64,000 nucleotides of DNA from Clostridiales bacterium (GCA_031287685.1 JAITSQ010000030.1:26293-90292), one strand, 5' to 3'. Shown: positions 16,975 through 26,199, numbered from the stretch's first letter. A program made the numbers and translations. Notes: generated from the letters alone by a model not told the origin.

Positions 16975-17244
16975 TCCCCGCGCCCCCTTTCGCTCAAATA
17001 ATCAAGGAATAGCGCCGCGCCCGTAAATTTCACGCGGTACGGCTCTAACATACCGTTTTGTCAAGGTGGTTTTTCAAATTTTTTATTTACGGCGAACTAC
17101 ACAAACCGCCCCGACGGATAGTTGTTTTTTGCGCATTGCGTCCGAAGCTCGGCCAATTTATAGGGAAAATCGCAAATCACCCAAATTTCGGGGAGCTCTT
17201 GTTGACATCTGCGGAATGTATTGATATAATAGAAAAGATGTATA
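16975..17244. other. Gene-free stretch
   Basis: AT-richer than its surroundings. I see no complete gene, RNA or clear promoter here. It separates two decayed mobile-element genes and is probably decayed phage or integrative-element DNA. Confidence 0.4.
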
Positions 17245-17600
17245 TTATACTTGTACGGCTTTCGCGATTTTGCGGTACACCTCGTCCTTATCGTCTTGGG
17301 TCGCTCCGAGGTATCGACGGGTTGCAGAAAAGTCCGAGTGATTATAAATCTCCAGTATGACCGCGGTGAGCTTTGCCTTGCCGTTTTTTCTCGGTTGCGG
17401 CGGCGCTCTCGCGGACGCGTTTACGCCCGAAGCCGTACGCGTCCTCCCGCGTCAAGCGGAGCGGGCCGCTGATACGGAGCGCGGTATGTGTACGCCCGTA
17501 ACAATTATGAATATGGTTGCGGATTTCCCCGCGCTTGAGGTAATATTCCGCGAGTTCGAGGACTTGACGCTTGTTTCTGATTGGGTTGGGCGGCTGACAT
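17245..17600 (-). pseudogene. Tyrosine recombinase (integrase) remnant
   Basis: Pieces of a site-specific tyrosine recombinase. The N-terminal part reads NPIRNKRQVLELAEYYLKRG, then an arm with HTALRIS...LRLT (the catalytic-Arg region of the family), then a frame change near 17350 and the C-terminal box NHSDFSATRRYLG with the presumed nucleophile Tyr, ending AKAVQV and TAA at 17245. The segment between, which should hold the HxxR box, has been deleted. It cannot be functional. With the nearby methyltransferase piece it marks a decayed mobile element. Confidence 0.75.
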
Positions 17601-17706
17601 AATGGCGTCCTCCTTGGATTATAGAAGCCGGCGCAGCCTTCCGCGGAATACATTACATTAGGTTCGGAGCGGAAGCGGATCTACATACGCTGAAGGGGGT
17701 ATCGTT

Positions 17707-20700
17707 ATGAGACTTATTAAAAACATCACGAAAAGGTTTCTGTCGGCCGCGCTCACCGTCACGGTTATGGCGGGGCTTATTACGGTTACGCCGCTGTCGG
17801 TGTTTGCGGATATAAGCTACGTAGACGCGGCGGGGGATGGGAAAACAAGAGCGTCCGCTACCGAGATAACCGGCGGAGAATCTCTCCTGGACATCGCAGC
17901 GACCGGCGCAGGGTGGTACTTTGTAAAAGGGAACGGTGGAGGAGGGATTCCAGCGCCGTCGCCGATTACAATAAACAATTCCGTCAAGATAGACGGAGAT
18001 GTAAACGTGATTCTTGAGGACGGCGCCACTCTGACGATATCTGGTGGACTGAGCAGTCTGAGCAGTCTATCAAGCGGCGCAAGCCTTACTATTTGGGGGC
18101 AATCAGGCGGCACGGGAAAGCTGATTGTAAATAGCGGCGCAGAGAACGGTGTGGACCTTACCGGCAATTTGATAATCAACGGCGGGGTAGTTGAAATCAC
18201 GAGCGCGGCGAAAGGTATAAGCGCCGAAGGCGACGTAGAAATCCAAGGCGGCGCGAAAGTTACAATCATCAGCGAGGATGTTGGTATATACGCCGGTACT
18301 GACATTTTATTGGCGACGTCTAATGGCGACCCCGGCGTGACGGTTACATCGACGAATGAGGACACGCCGTCGCTCGAAGCAGCCGCGGCGACTATTAGCA
18401 ACGACGGATACGTGGAGCTGCACGCGAATGTTCGCAAAAAAAGTGACGGTTATCATAAACGTCAATGGATTAAGGTTGGCTCCGAAACAAATTTTGACGA
18501 CCACGGAGAGCGAACACGCTTTTTCGCGGGAACCGAAGAAGTAGAGCCGAAAGATTTCGCGTCGCTGGCGTATTATGGTATGACAATCGACCCCGAAGTT
18601 CATTCGTTCGAACCGGCGATTGAAGGTTATACATTAGCTTATGCCGAGGAGCTCGAAACAGCTTTCGAACTGAAGAACGAGTCGACAGAGAGTCTTACCA
18701 ACGTTACGGCAGCGCTTAACTCCACGAACGCCTTTAAAATAGTAATTGACAGCATTCCCGGGGACGGCGCTATCCCGCCGGGCGGCGCCTCGACTGTCCG
18801 CGTCCGCCCGGAAACAGGGCTTTCCCCGGGCACATATGTCGACACGCTTGACGTTTCAAGCAACGGGGTTCACGCGCCCGTATTTTTGTCGTTCGTCGTG
18901 CACCCCGCCGCCAAAGATATTTATGCCGAGTACGGTCCCGTTACCGTTTTTCGCCCCTCGGCTGTGGGTTATGACACGGTTTTCATAGACGGCGCGGCCA
19001 AAACGATTACCGTGGCAAATACGGGCGGCACGGATTTGAAGAATCTCACCGTGACGATTGTCCCTGCGGACGGGGAGGACCCTCATTTTATTATCGCCGA
19101 GCCAATCCCCGACGCCGTCCTTGTCGGGGATATCGGGGAATTTTACATTCAGCCGAAACAGGGCCTTCCCGAGGGGATTTATATAGACACGCTGAAGATA
19201 ACAGACGGCGAAGGGCTGAATATCACGCAGGAGCTGATATTTATCGTCGCCTCGCCGGAAATGAATAATCTGGATATTGATTATATGAACGAGCTTATGA
19301 GGCAAGAATACGGCGCTGAATATATAGATTTGCCGCCTGTTCTGCCCGCCCTCCCGCAAGATTCCGCGTTCATGCGGGAGGTGCGGAACGCGTTCGGCGC
19401 GGGGCCGGTGTCCGCGCTGCCCTCGGAAATTGCCGGGGAGACCACCGACATAGAGCAGGAAATCTATGTGTTCGTAATTAACGAGTTAGACGACGACTTC
19501 CGCGCGCTCTATATCAACGGCGTCAAGCTTACGGAAGGCGACGATTTTATCCATATGCCCCTCCCCGGCGACTGGCGGAGCCTCATTTCAGGGCTAAACG
19601 AGGGCAGTACGGTTATCGCCGTGAACGGCAAATACATTGTAAATTCAGAAAACAACACGGTGAATACGGTGGCGGCGGAGTTTGACGAGGCGGAAAACGG
19701 CGCCATTTCGATAGTCGCGAAGAATTTCGCCACGAACCTGACCGCGCCTGATCCAGTCACGCCGCCGACGCCGGTCACGCCAGTCACGCCTCCGGTCACG
19801 CCGGTTACACCGCCGGTAACACCAGTGACGCCGCCGTCAGGCGGCAGGTCGTCACGGTCGTCGGGTTCGGATACTACGCCGCCGCCCGCAAATACCCCCG
19901 CAAATACCCCCGCGTCGAACGATACGCCGCCGATAGGCAATACGCCCGCGCGGCCGTCCGGCACTATCCCGGCGGGGTCTTTGAACATTACGCCCACGCC
20001 GCTGCCCGGCGACGCGCCGACGGCGGGCAGTGATAACCCAAAGGGCGATATTACTAATGGTGATAACGAAAACGGCGGCGCAAACACCGCCAACACCGAC
20101 GCAAACGCCGCGAACGGCGACGATAGCGACGCAAACACCGCGAACAACGCGAACAACGGCTCGAACAACCCCGCAAACAACGCCGCCAACCCCACGGATA
20201 CAAGTCCCGAAAACTATACGGCCAATAGCCGGATACTGGACTTCCCGACCGACGCGGACGGCAATTACTACTTTGCGTTGGAAAACAGCGATTCAAACCT
20301 TACGTTCCGGCTTGACCTTCCGCTTGAGGAATTTCGGGAGCTGTATTTGGACGGCGAGCCGCTTACGCCGGGCGAGGACTACGAGACGCGCTCGGGAAGC
20401 ACGATTGTGACCATATACGCGAGCCGGCTTGCGAAGCTTGAAAACGGCGCGCGCAAGGTTGAGACGCGGTTTGCCGGCGAGGTTGTGTCGCTGGAGTTTT
20501 TATTTGAAAACAAGGCCGCCGCCAATACCGCCGCTGAAAATACGGGTGCGGACGCGAGGCCTGTACCCCAAGCGGCGGCGGGGAGCGGCGCTGCGCCGGA
20601 ACCCGTGAATAGCGCGGCTCGGGCGGGAGGATTTCCCGTGGTTTGGGTCGCCGCCGGGGCGGCCGCCGCGTTCGCGATAGCGATGATATTCAGGCGGAGG

Positions 20701-20712
20701 CGTAAACAATGA
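17707..20712 (+). CDS. Large secreted, membrane-anchored surface protein
   Basis: A 1001-residue protein I do not recognise as a named family. It has a signal peptide (basic start, hydrophobic core, VFADIS cleavage region near residue 37), a beta-solenoid-like part (about 75-200) with repeated short runs such as GDVNVILEDG and GNLIINGGVVEI, two Ig-like modules with similar endings (SPGTYVDTLDVSS and PEGIYIDTLKITD), an X2-type module (about 580-670), a Pro-Thr-Val linker of PVTP repeats (681-715), an Asn-rich linker (781-831), a second X2-like module (about 840-930) and a C-terminal helix followed by RRRRKQ. There is no LPXTG. AAGGGGG precedes the ATG. Its stop overlaps the start of the TIR gene, so the two are coupled. 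Probable roles are surface sensing or adhesion; this is inference. Confidence 0.85.
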   Translation: MRLIKNITKRFLSAALTVTVMAGLITVTPLSVFADISYVDAAGDGKTRASATEITGGESLLDIAATGAGWYFVKGNGGGGIPAPSPITINNSVKIDGDVNVILEDGATLTISGGLSSLSSLSSGASLTIWGQSGGTGKLIVNSGAENGVDLTGNLIINGGVVEITSAAKGISAEGDVEIQGGAKVTIISEDVGIYAGTDILLATSNGDPGVTVTSTNEDTPSLEAAAATISNDGYVELHANVRKKSDGYHKRQWIKVGSETNFDDHGERTRFFAGTEEVEPKDFASLAYYGMTIDPEVHSFEPAIEGYTLAYAEELETAFELKNESTESLTNVTAALNSTNAFKIVIDSIPGDGAIPPGGASTVRVRPETGLSPGTYVDTLDVSSNGVHAPVFLSFVVHPAAKDIYAEYGPVTVFRPSAVGYDTVFIDGAAKTITVANTGGTDLKNLTVTIVPADGEDPHFIIAEPIPDAVLVGDIGEFYIQPKQGLPEGIYIDTLKITDGEGLNITQELIFIVASPEMNNLDIDYMNELMRQEYGAEYIDLPPVLPALPQDSAFMREVRNAFGAGPVSALPSEIAGETTDIEQEIYVFVINELDDDFRALYINGVKLTEGDDFIHMPLPGDWRSLISGLNEGSTVIAVNGKYIVNSENNTVNTVAAEFDEAENGAISIVAKNFATNLTAPDPVTPPTPVTPVTPPVTPVTPPVTPVTPPSGGRSSRSSGSDTTPPPANTPANTPASNDTPPIGNTPARPSGTIPAGSLNITPTPLPGDAPTAGSDNPKGDITNGDNENGGANTANTDANAANGDDSDANTANNANNGSNNPANNAANPTDTSPENYTANSRILDFPTDADGNYYFALENSDSNLTFRLDLPLEEFRELYLDGEPLTPGEDYETRSGSTIVTIYASRLAKLENGARKVETRFAGEVVSLEFLFENKAAANTAAENTGADARPVPQAAAGSGAAPEPVNSAARAGGFPVVWVAAGAAAAFAIAMIFRRRRKQ

Positions 20713-23486
20713 GGTATAACGCGTTTATAAGCTACCGCCACGGCGGACTGGACGGGCTTGTGGCGGAACGCCTTCACAAGCTGCTGGAAACGTACCGCAT
20801 ACCGAGGGAGATACAGAAGAAAACGGGGCGGAGGCGCGTTGAGCGCGTGTTTCGCGACAGGGACGAACTGCCCACGTCGTCTAACCTTTCGCAAAGCATT
20901 AACGACGCGCTGGAGAGTTCGGAGTTTTTGCTGTTAATTTGTTCGCCCAGATTGCTTGAATCAATGTGGTGTATGCGCGAGGTCGAGCTTTTCAGCCAAC
21001 TCCACGGCAAAGATAAAATTATCGCGCTGCTCGTCGACGGCGAGCCGGACGAGGCGTTTCCGCCCAGCATTAGAATCAGAGAAGTTGACGACGGCAGCGG
21101 CGGCGGCGCGACGATTGAAGTTGAGCCGCTTGCCGCCGACATTCGCGCCGCGACTTGGAAAAAGTCGCTCAAGCTGCTGAACCAAGAGAAATTGCGTCTG
21201 CTCGCGCCCGTTCTGGGGTGCGGCTATGATGATTTGCGCCAGCGCCACCGGGAGCGCAAACGTCTGCAAATTATGACCGCAGGCGGCTCCGCGCTTGCGG
21301 TTTCGCTTGCTTTCGGGAGCTTTTCGACGTATCAATATTTGCAAATAAATAAGCAAATGCAGCTTAAACTGCGTAACCAGTCGTATGTTTTATCTGAATA
21401 CGCGCAAAACGCTCTTGCGGACGGCGACCCGGAAACCGCGATTTTGCTCGCGCTCGCGGGGCTTCCCAAGAATAATGACCGGCCGTATGTTTCAGCCGCC
21501 GAGCGGGCGCTTGCCGACGCGCTCGGCGTGTACGACTTGTCCGACGGCTTTGTCCCGTCAAAAACGGTGGATTTACCCGCCGCCCCAAACAGCGTGGCTC
21601 TCTCGCCCGACGGCAGGTACGCGGCGGCGGTATATCCGTACAGCGCCGCGATATTCGACACGGAAACCGCCGCCATAGTCGATACACTGCCAACCGTAGG
21701 GAGCACGCTGGCCCGCGCGGAGTTTACGCCTGACGGCAGGCTGCTTTACGCGGCGGCGGGAGGGCTTACGTCGTATGACGTCGCGCGAAAAAAGGCCGTA
21801 TGGACAAATGAGGCCGCCACCGAATTTGCCGTCGCGGCGGACGGAAGCCTTATAGCCGCGATATACAAAGACGGAAACACGGCGGCGGTTTATGGCGGCG
21901 ACGGCGAGAAAAAAGGGGAAATAGATTTTGGCGCGCGCAAATTTATGTATCCCGGCGACGACACATATGTAAATCCTCACAATTCGCTGTTTGCGCTGAA
22001 CCGCGACGGCACGAGGCTTGCGGTTAGTTTCGCGGACGGAAGCGTCAGCGTGTTCGACACGTCAAGCGGCGCTGAAACCCCTATCCTGAACCCGTCTGAC
22101 GTCTCGCGTTTTGAGGGCGGTTTCGACGGCAGCGGCGCGTACCTCGCTCTTTCGGCGACGGCAAACTCGCCTTTCCGCTCTGATTTTATGGTGGTCGACC
22201 TGGACGCTATGTCGATAATCGCGTCCGAGTCAAACGAATTGTACGCCTATAAAGTATACGCGGATAACGGGATATACCGCGCGCTTAACAACAATTTGGC
22301 GGAGGTTCGCCCCGCGAAGGGCGGCGTTACGAAAACAAGCGTACTCACGGTTGACGCGAAAATCGTCTCTGTACATAAATACGGCGACTCGTTTGTTGTT
22401 TCGGACGCCCGAGGCGGATATTATTTCACAAAATATAACGCCGCTCTGCAATCACGGCAACGCGGGAAACAGTATAATTCCTCATATGTGTGCGAGTTTT
22501 TGGCTATCGGGGAAAACGCCGCCCTGACCGCCGGATATGATTCGGGCAAGGTCAGAATCTTGAAATGGCGCGGCGGCGGCGCTAAGAATTTGCTGAAGCT
22601 CGGAGACGATTTAGATTTCCGGCAGAACGAGCTTCAAGCGTTTGTCGGCGAAAACAGAGTTTTGCTTTACTCGGCGGAGCGTTTTTGGCTATACGACAAA
22701 TCCGGCGCCGAGCTTGCGCGGGGAGATTTCCCCGACAGCGGCGGTATAACCGACAAACGCCACGACAGGGCGACCGGGAATTTAGCCGTGCTGTACGAAA
22801 ACGCCCTGCGAATATATTCGGGAGAAACCGGGGCGCTGACGCTTGAAAAAACTGGTATATCCAATGTTGTTTATACGCAAAACGGCGTTTTTTTCAATGA
22901 AAACGGCGCGGAGGGCGTTGTAAATATAAGCGGCGCGGAGGTCTCGGCGGCAAACGCTGAAAACATTGTCGGAATGTCGTCTGACGGTTCGTATTTCGCG
23001 AATTCAGATAATGAAAGAAGAGTGGGTTTTTATAACGCCGCCGGCGGGCCGCCGCTTTTTACAGCCGAAACGCAAGGGAAAACCGAGGTTTATTTTGCGC
23101 GTGACAATAGCTTTGCCGTGGTATTCTCCTGGCACGGAACGCCTGTCGTATACGCTCTGCCGAGGGGAGAAAAACTGAAAAACCTTAACAAGACCGACGC
23201 GCTTGCCGAGGTTTTTGAAACGGAAAAATATCTGATAACCCGATATATAGGAACAACCAACGGCACCTACGCGCTGTTACTTGATAAGAAGACATTTGAG
23301 CCGCTGGCGTATCTGCCGCAATTTGTCGATATGCCGAGTGAAAATACCTTTTGCGCTTTAGACGCGGGCCGCTCGCTCCGACAGGGGGAGCTTTACACAT
23401 ATGACGCGCTTGCCGAGTTAGCCGACAGCGAGCTTGACGGAAAAACGCTGACGGCGGAGCAGGTGGAATTGTATCACGCTGATTAA
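20709..23486 (+). CDS. TIR domain - membrane helix - beta-propeller protein
   Basis: A 925-residue protein. The N-terminal TIR domain (about 1-120) begins MRYNAFISYRHGG, the normal box 1, and carries WCMREVEL with Trp87-Cys88 and Glu91, the position of the catalytic glutamate in NAD-consuming TIR domains. A basic segment (RQRHRERKR) precedes one hydrophobic helix (about 188-208). A coiled linker and then WD40/YVTN-like propeller blades follow, e.g. VALSPDGRYAAAVYP, AEFTPDGRLLYAAAGG and FALNRDGTRLAVSFADG. The TIR would be cytoplasmic and the propeller outside if the basic flank stays inside. The start overlaps the surface-protein stop (ATGA). Defence or envelope-sensing signalling is plausible but unproven. 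Confidence 0.88.
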   Translation: MRYNAFISYRHGGLDGLVAERLHKLLETYRIPREIQKKTGRRRVERVFRDRDELPTSSNLSQSINDALESSEFLLLICSPRLLESMWCMREVELFSQLHGKDKIIALLVDGEPDEAFPPSIRIREVDDGSGGGATIEVEPLAADIRAATWKKSLKLLNQEKLRLLAPVLGCGYDDLRQRHRERKRLQIMTAGGSALAVSLAFGSFSTYQYLQINKQMQLKLRNQSYVLSEYAQNALADGDPETAILLALAGLPKNNDRPYVSAAERALADALGVYDLSDGFVPSKTVDLPAAPNSVALSPDGRYAAAVYPYSAAIFDTETAAIVDTLPTVGSTLARAEFTPDGRLLYAAAGGLTSYDVARKKAVWTNEAATEFAVAADGSLIAAIYKDGNTAAVYGGDGEKKGEIDFGARKFMYPGDDTYVNPHNSLFALNRDGTRLAVSFADGSVSVFDTSSGAETPILNPSDVSRFEGGFDGSGAYLALSATANSPFRSDFMVVDLDAMSIIASESNELYAYKVYADNGIYRALNNNLAEVRPAKGGVTKTSVLTVDAKIVSVHKYGDSFVVSDARGGYYFTKYNAALQSRQRGKQYNSSYVCEFLAIGENAALTAGYDSGKVRILKWRGGGAKNLLKLGDDLDFRQNELQAFVGENRVLLYSAERFWLYDKSGAELARGDFPDSGGITDKRHDRATGNLAVLYENALRIYSGETGALTLEKTGISNVVYTQNGVFFNENGAEGVVNISGAEVSAANAENIVGMSSDGSYFANSDNERRVGFYNAAGGPPLFTAETQGKTEVYFARDNSFAVVFSWHGTPVVYALPRGEKLKNLNKTDALAEVFETEKYLITRYIGTTNGTYALLLDKKTFEPLAYLPQFVDMPSENTFCALDAGRSLRQGELYTYDALAELADSELDGKTLTAEQVELYHAD

Positions 23487-23489
23487 AAA

Positions 23490-23546
23490 GAAGGGTGTTT
23501 TGGTTTGTCTGAACCTTTTCAGACAAACCAAAACACCGGGCAAGAA
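23490..23546. repeat. Family A palindromic repeat, copy 6 (extended stem)
   Basis: GGTGTTTTGGTTTGTCTGAA pairs without error with TTCAGACAAACCAAAACACC, a 20-bp stem. Here the left flank has become GGTGTTTT, complementary to the right flank. It lies four bases after the TIR gene. Confidence 0.9.
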
Positions 23547-23613
23547 GGTGGCTTTTTGGCGGGGCAGACACGGCCGCCCGGCCAGCAACCGAAGGTTGCG
23601 AGAGGGCAGACAC

Positions 23614-23691
23614 GGCCGCCCGGTTATTAACCCGGAGACGCGTTTAGGTTTTGCGCGGCGACAAGCGCGAAACCTGCGTCGGAGGGCCGCC
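23614..23691. repeat. Family C repeat (GGCCGCCCGG ... GGAGGGCCGCC)
   Basis: About 78 bases containing AACCCGGAGACGCGTTTAGG and GCGCGAAACCTGCGTCGG, which fold on each other. A second copy with the same layout is at 25947-26023. It sits between the TIR gene and the phosphoesterase gene and has no coding capacity. Confidence 0.65.
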
Positions 23692-23727
23692 AAAAAACAC
23701 CGAGCGACTACAAAGGAGTGGAACAAA

Positions 23728-25236
23728 ATGGATCTGAAAGATTTTTTGGAATACAAGAAAATCGCGCTCTTGTGCCACAACATCCCCGACGCGGATACTG
23801 TCGGCTCGGCGTTCGCGCTCGGGCAGTATCTGACTTCACTCGGCGCGGAAGTCATTCTGATTTACGGCGGCTGGGAAAAAATTTCCAAGCCGAGCCTTGT
23901 GATGATGATTGACAATTTGAATATTGAAATCCAGTACACAAAGGAATTTCCGACAGATGTTGACGCGCTGATAACCGTTGATTGTCAATACGGCGCGGGC
24001 AACGTGCAAAAATACGAGCTTCCCGGCGAATTGCCCGTTTTCGCAATCGACCACCACCGCGCCGAAATCGCGGAGAGCGAACGGACAAATATTCAGCCGC
24101 AGCTTGGGGCTTGCGCGACGCTTGTGTGGGATTTATTGCGCCGCGCGGGCTTTGACATTGACGGCGACTATCGTGTGTTAAACGCGCTGTATTACGCGCT
24201 TTACTCCGATACGAACGGCCTGGCGGAGCTTCGCCACCCGCTCGACCGCGACTTGGCCGATTTACGCTATGACCGAGGACTTATACGCAAGCTGAGGAAC
24301 TCCGCGATTACCATTGAGGAGCTCCACATAGTGGGCGATATGCTGAAAAACCGCGAAATCCGAGCCAATATCGGGCTTTTCGCGTCGGAACCTTGCGACC
24401 CGAATTTGCTTGGATTTGCGAGCGATATTGCGCAGCAGACGGCGAAGCTGGATTGTTGCGTGATGTTTTCGCGTCAAAATAACGGCGGATTGAAATTGTC
24501 AATTCGCAGCAGCGCGCGTGAGATTATGGCAAACGAAATCGCGGAATTTCTCTGCCGGGGCGTGGGCGGCGGCGGCGGCAACCTTGAAAAAGCGGGCGGT
24601 TTCCTCGGCGGGCGCGACATTGAGCGGCTCGGCACGGGAGAAACGCCCGAAGAATATCTGGGGCGCCGAACCGACGAATATCTCGCGAATTACGACCATA
24701 TCTACGCCGGCGAAACGCCTGTGGATTTCGCGTCAATGCCGCTCTATCGCAAGCTGACGCGCCGCGTCGGTTACGCAAGAAGTATTGACATTTTTCCCGA
24801 CAAAACAAAGATGACAATTCGCACGCTTGAGGGCGATATTGACATAGTCGCGGCGGCTGATATTTACCTGATGATTGGCGTTTTAGGCGAAGTTTACCCG
24901 ATAAAGCGCGAAACCTTTGAAAAAAGTTACAACGCTTTTGACGAGCCGTTTGGTGAAAATTTGGAGTACGTTCCGACCGTGATTGACAGGATGTCCGGAG
25001 ACAAGCACAAGATTTTGCCCTGCGCGAAGAGCTGTGTTCCCAGAGGCGAGAAGCTTATCCGCGCGGCGGAGCTGGAGCGTGACACGAAGGTGTTTACGCG
25101 GTGGGACACGGAGAAATATTTCTGCGGCGTGAAAGGCGACTTCCTCGCCGCGAATGACGGCGTAACCGATGATTGCTATGTCATCCGGCGCGATATTTTT
25201 CTTGAGACGTATGAACGTATCTATCGCGATTGTTAA
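23728..25236 (+). CDS. DHH-family phosphoesterase
   Basis: A 502-residue manganese-dependent phosphoesterase. The N-terminal DHH domain has HNIPDADTVGSA, VDCQYGAG and the DHH motif in FAIDHHRAEI; the DHHA1-type substrate-binding segment shows the glycine run VGGGGGNLEKAGGFLGG. About 180 more residues with no assigned domain follow (TIRTLEGDIDIV, KREDTFEKSY-like region). Relatives act on nanoRNA or cyclic dinucleotides, but the C-terminal extension makes the substrate uncertain. I take the ATG at 23728 because AAAGGAG lies nine bases upstream; the frame is open further up only through repeat DNA. Confidence 0.85.
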   Translation: MDLKDFLEYKKIALLCHNIPDADTVGSAFALGQYLTSLGAEVILIYGGWEKISKPSLVMMIDNLNIEIQYTKEFPTDVDALITVDCQYGAGNVQKYELPGELPVFAIDHHRAEIAESERTNIQPQLGACATLVWDLLRRAGFDIDGDYRVLNALYYALYSDTNGLAELRHPLDRDLADLRYDRGLIRKLRNSAITIEELHIVGDMLKNREIRANIGLFASEPCDPNLLGFASDIAQQTAKLDCCVMFSRQNNGGLKLSIRSSAREIMANEIAEFLCRGVGGGGGNLEKAGGFLGGRDIERLGTGETPEEYLGRRTDEYLANYDHIYAGETPVDFASMPLYRKLTRRVGYARSIDIFPDKTKMTIRTLEGDIDIVAAADIYLMIGVLGEVYPIKRETFEKSYNAFDEPFGENLEYVPTVIDRMSGDKHKILPCAKSCVPRGEKLIRAAELERDTKVFTRWDTEKYFCGVKGDFLAANDGVTDDCYVIRRDIFLETYERIYRDC

Positions 25237-25458
25237 GGGCAAGGCGCCGCCTCTCTTGAGCCCGCTGTAAACACGGGCAAGGTCGGCGCGCCCGCGTTTA
25301 AGTATCTATATTACGGACATCAAACCTGCATCGGCGGCAAAGAGGTCACAAGCCGCAACCTGAACGGCTCTGCCGCCATTCCGTTCAGCGAGTTAAAGGC
25401 GTTCGGCGAGGTGAAGTTCGATAACGCCGCGCGAAGCGGTACGCTCACTATAAAATAA
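25237..25458 (+). pseudogene. 73-codon fragment in frame after the DHH gene
   Basis: Immediately after the DHH stop codon the same frame is open again for 73 codons with no start codon, including FKYLYYGHQTCIGGKEV and ENDING-like GTLTIK before TAA at 25456. The composition is protein-like, perhaps the C-terminal end of a secreted beta-rich protein. It is most simply a fragment of another gene fused by deletion; stop-codon readthrough is a remote alternative. Confidence 0.4.
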
Positions 25459-25467
25459 CCAAAACCA

Positions 25468-25499
25468 AAAAGGACGCTGCCGCCGCGCAACGTCCTTTT
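25468..25499. terminator. Terminator-like hairpin
   Basis: AAAAGGACG pairs with CGTCCTTTT around a 13-base loop, with A-rich and T-rich sides, so it could work in either direction. It follows the gene fragment after the DHH gene. Confidence 0.65.
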
Positions 25500-25647
25500 C
25501 TATGCAAACCTGTCTGACCGCCAACCCTTGATTTTGCGGCGTTTGGTCTTGCTTCGTTACGCCTCCTGCCCATTCGCGCGAGGGATATCGCAGGGTCGGC
25601 ATATCTAGCCAACGGAGGTTATCGAAAATGAGCGGCAGCTTGGATTA

Positions 25648-25785
25648 ATGAATGATTCGGACGTCGTTGACGAGCCGTTGGCTTTGCGCGAGGTACACGC
25701 AATCCGGCTTATGATTTATGATGAAACGGAATATATGACGCCGGAGGAACACTCTCGGTATTATAGCAATTTTACAAAACGTTGA
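25648..25785 (+). pseudogene. Truncated small gene (REVHAIRLMIYDE family)
   Basis: A 45-codon frame with core LALREVHAIRLMIYDETEYM. The sequence resembles small proteins common in gut Clostridia that sit beside toxin-antitoxin-like genes, but I cannot name it firmly. Its last ten residues (SRYYSNFTKR) come from the inverted repeat that begins at 25762, so the original 3' end has been replaced. Confidence 0.4.
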
Positions 25786-25838
25786 CTGCTGGCGCGGAGC
25801 GGAAAATCGGCGGCAAGAAGGTGGCTTTTTCGGCAGGC
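25762..25838 (+). repeat. Left arm of a 75-bp inverted repeat
   Basis: Starts TATAGCAATTTTACAAAACG and ends in GGCTTTTTCGGCAGGC. It matches the reverse complement of 27100-27173 with about three substitutions and one two-base gap. The outer end resembles the AGCAATTCCGTTTTGAC ends of the MITE-like elements elsewhere in the window. Confidence 0.8.
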
Positions 25839-25862
25839 ATTAGTGCCGAAAAATCGCCGGGC
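25813..25862. repeat. Family B palindromic repeat
   Basis: CAAGAAGGTGGC followed by stem TTTTTCGGC ... GCCGAAAAA with loop AGGCATTAGT. It is followed directly by a partial second unit. Confidence 0.75.
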
Positions 25863-25891
25863 AAGAAGGCGGCTTTTTCGGCGGGCCAACT

Positions 25892-25948
25892 TGCTCGGTG
25901 TTTTGGATTGTCTAAAAAGATTTAGACAATCCAAAGCCCCCTTCTTGG
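25892..25948. repeat. Family A palindromic repeat, copy 7
   Basis: Perfect stem TTGGATTGTCTAAA (25903-25916) with TTTAGACAATCCAA (25921-25934), identical in stem to copy 5. Confidence 0.9.
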
Positions 25949-26023
25949 CCGCCCGGTTTTAACCCGGAGACGCGTTTAGGTTTTGCGCGGCTTTAGGCGC
26001 AAAACTTGCGTCGGAGGGCCGGC
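25947..26023. repeat. Family C repeat, second copy
   Basis: Same layout as 23614-23691: GGCCGCCCGG, AACCCGGAGACGCGTTTAGG, TTTTGCGC/GCGCAAAA stem and GCGTCGGAGGGCC. Confidence 0.65.
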
Positions 26024-26064
26024 AAGCGAGGCTTGCGAGAGGGCAGCAGCGCCGAAAAAACGCC

Positions 26065-26114
26065 GATAAGAAGGTGGCTTTTTCGGCAGGCATTAGTGCC
26101 GAAAAAACGCCGAT
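26065..26114. repeat. Family B palindromic repeat
   Basis: GATAAGAAGGTGGC, stem TTTTTCGGC/GCCGAAAAA around AGGCATTAGT, then AACGCCGAT. Confidence 0.75.
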
Positions 26115-26130
26115 TTTAGGCCGTTTTTCG

Positions 26131-26190
26131 CGAAGAAGGGGGCTTTCATTTGTCTAAACTTGCTTTAGACAAATGAAAACACCGAGCAAC
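26131..26190. repeat. Family A palindromic repeat, copy 8
   Basis: Perfect stem CATTTGTCTAAA (26147-26158) with TTTAGACAAATG (26164-26175), with full flanks GAAGAAGGGGGCTTT and AAAACACCGAGCAA. Confidence 0.9.
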
Positions 26191-26199
26191 GCCGACAGT

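Noticed and set aside
23500..23727. N-terminal extension of the DHH protein
   Set aside because: The open frame upstream runs only through palindromic repeats; a proper ribosome site precedes ATG at 23728.
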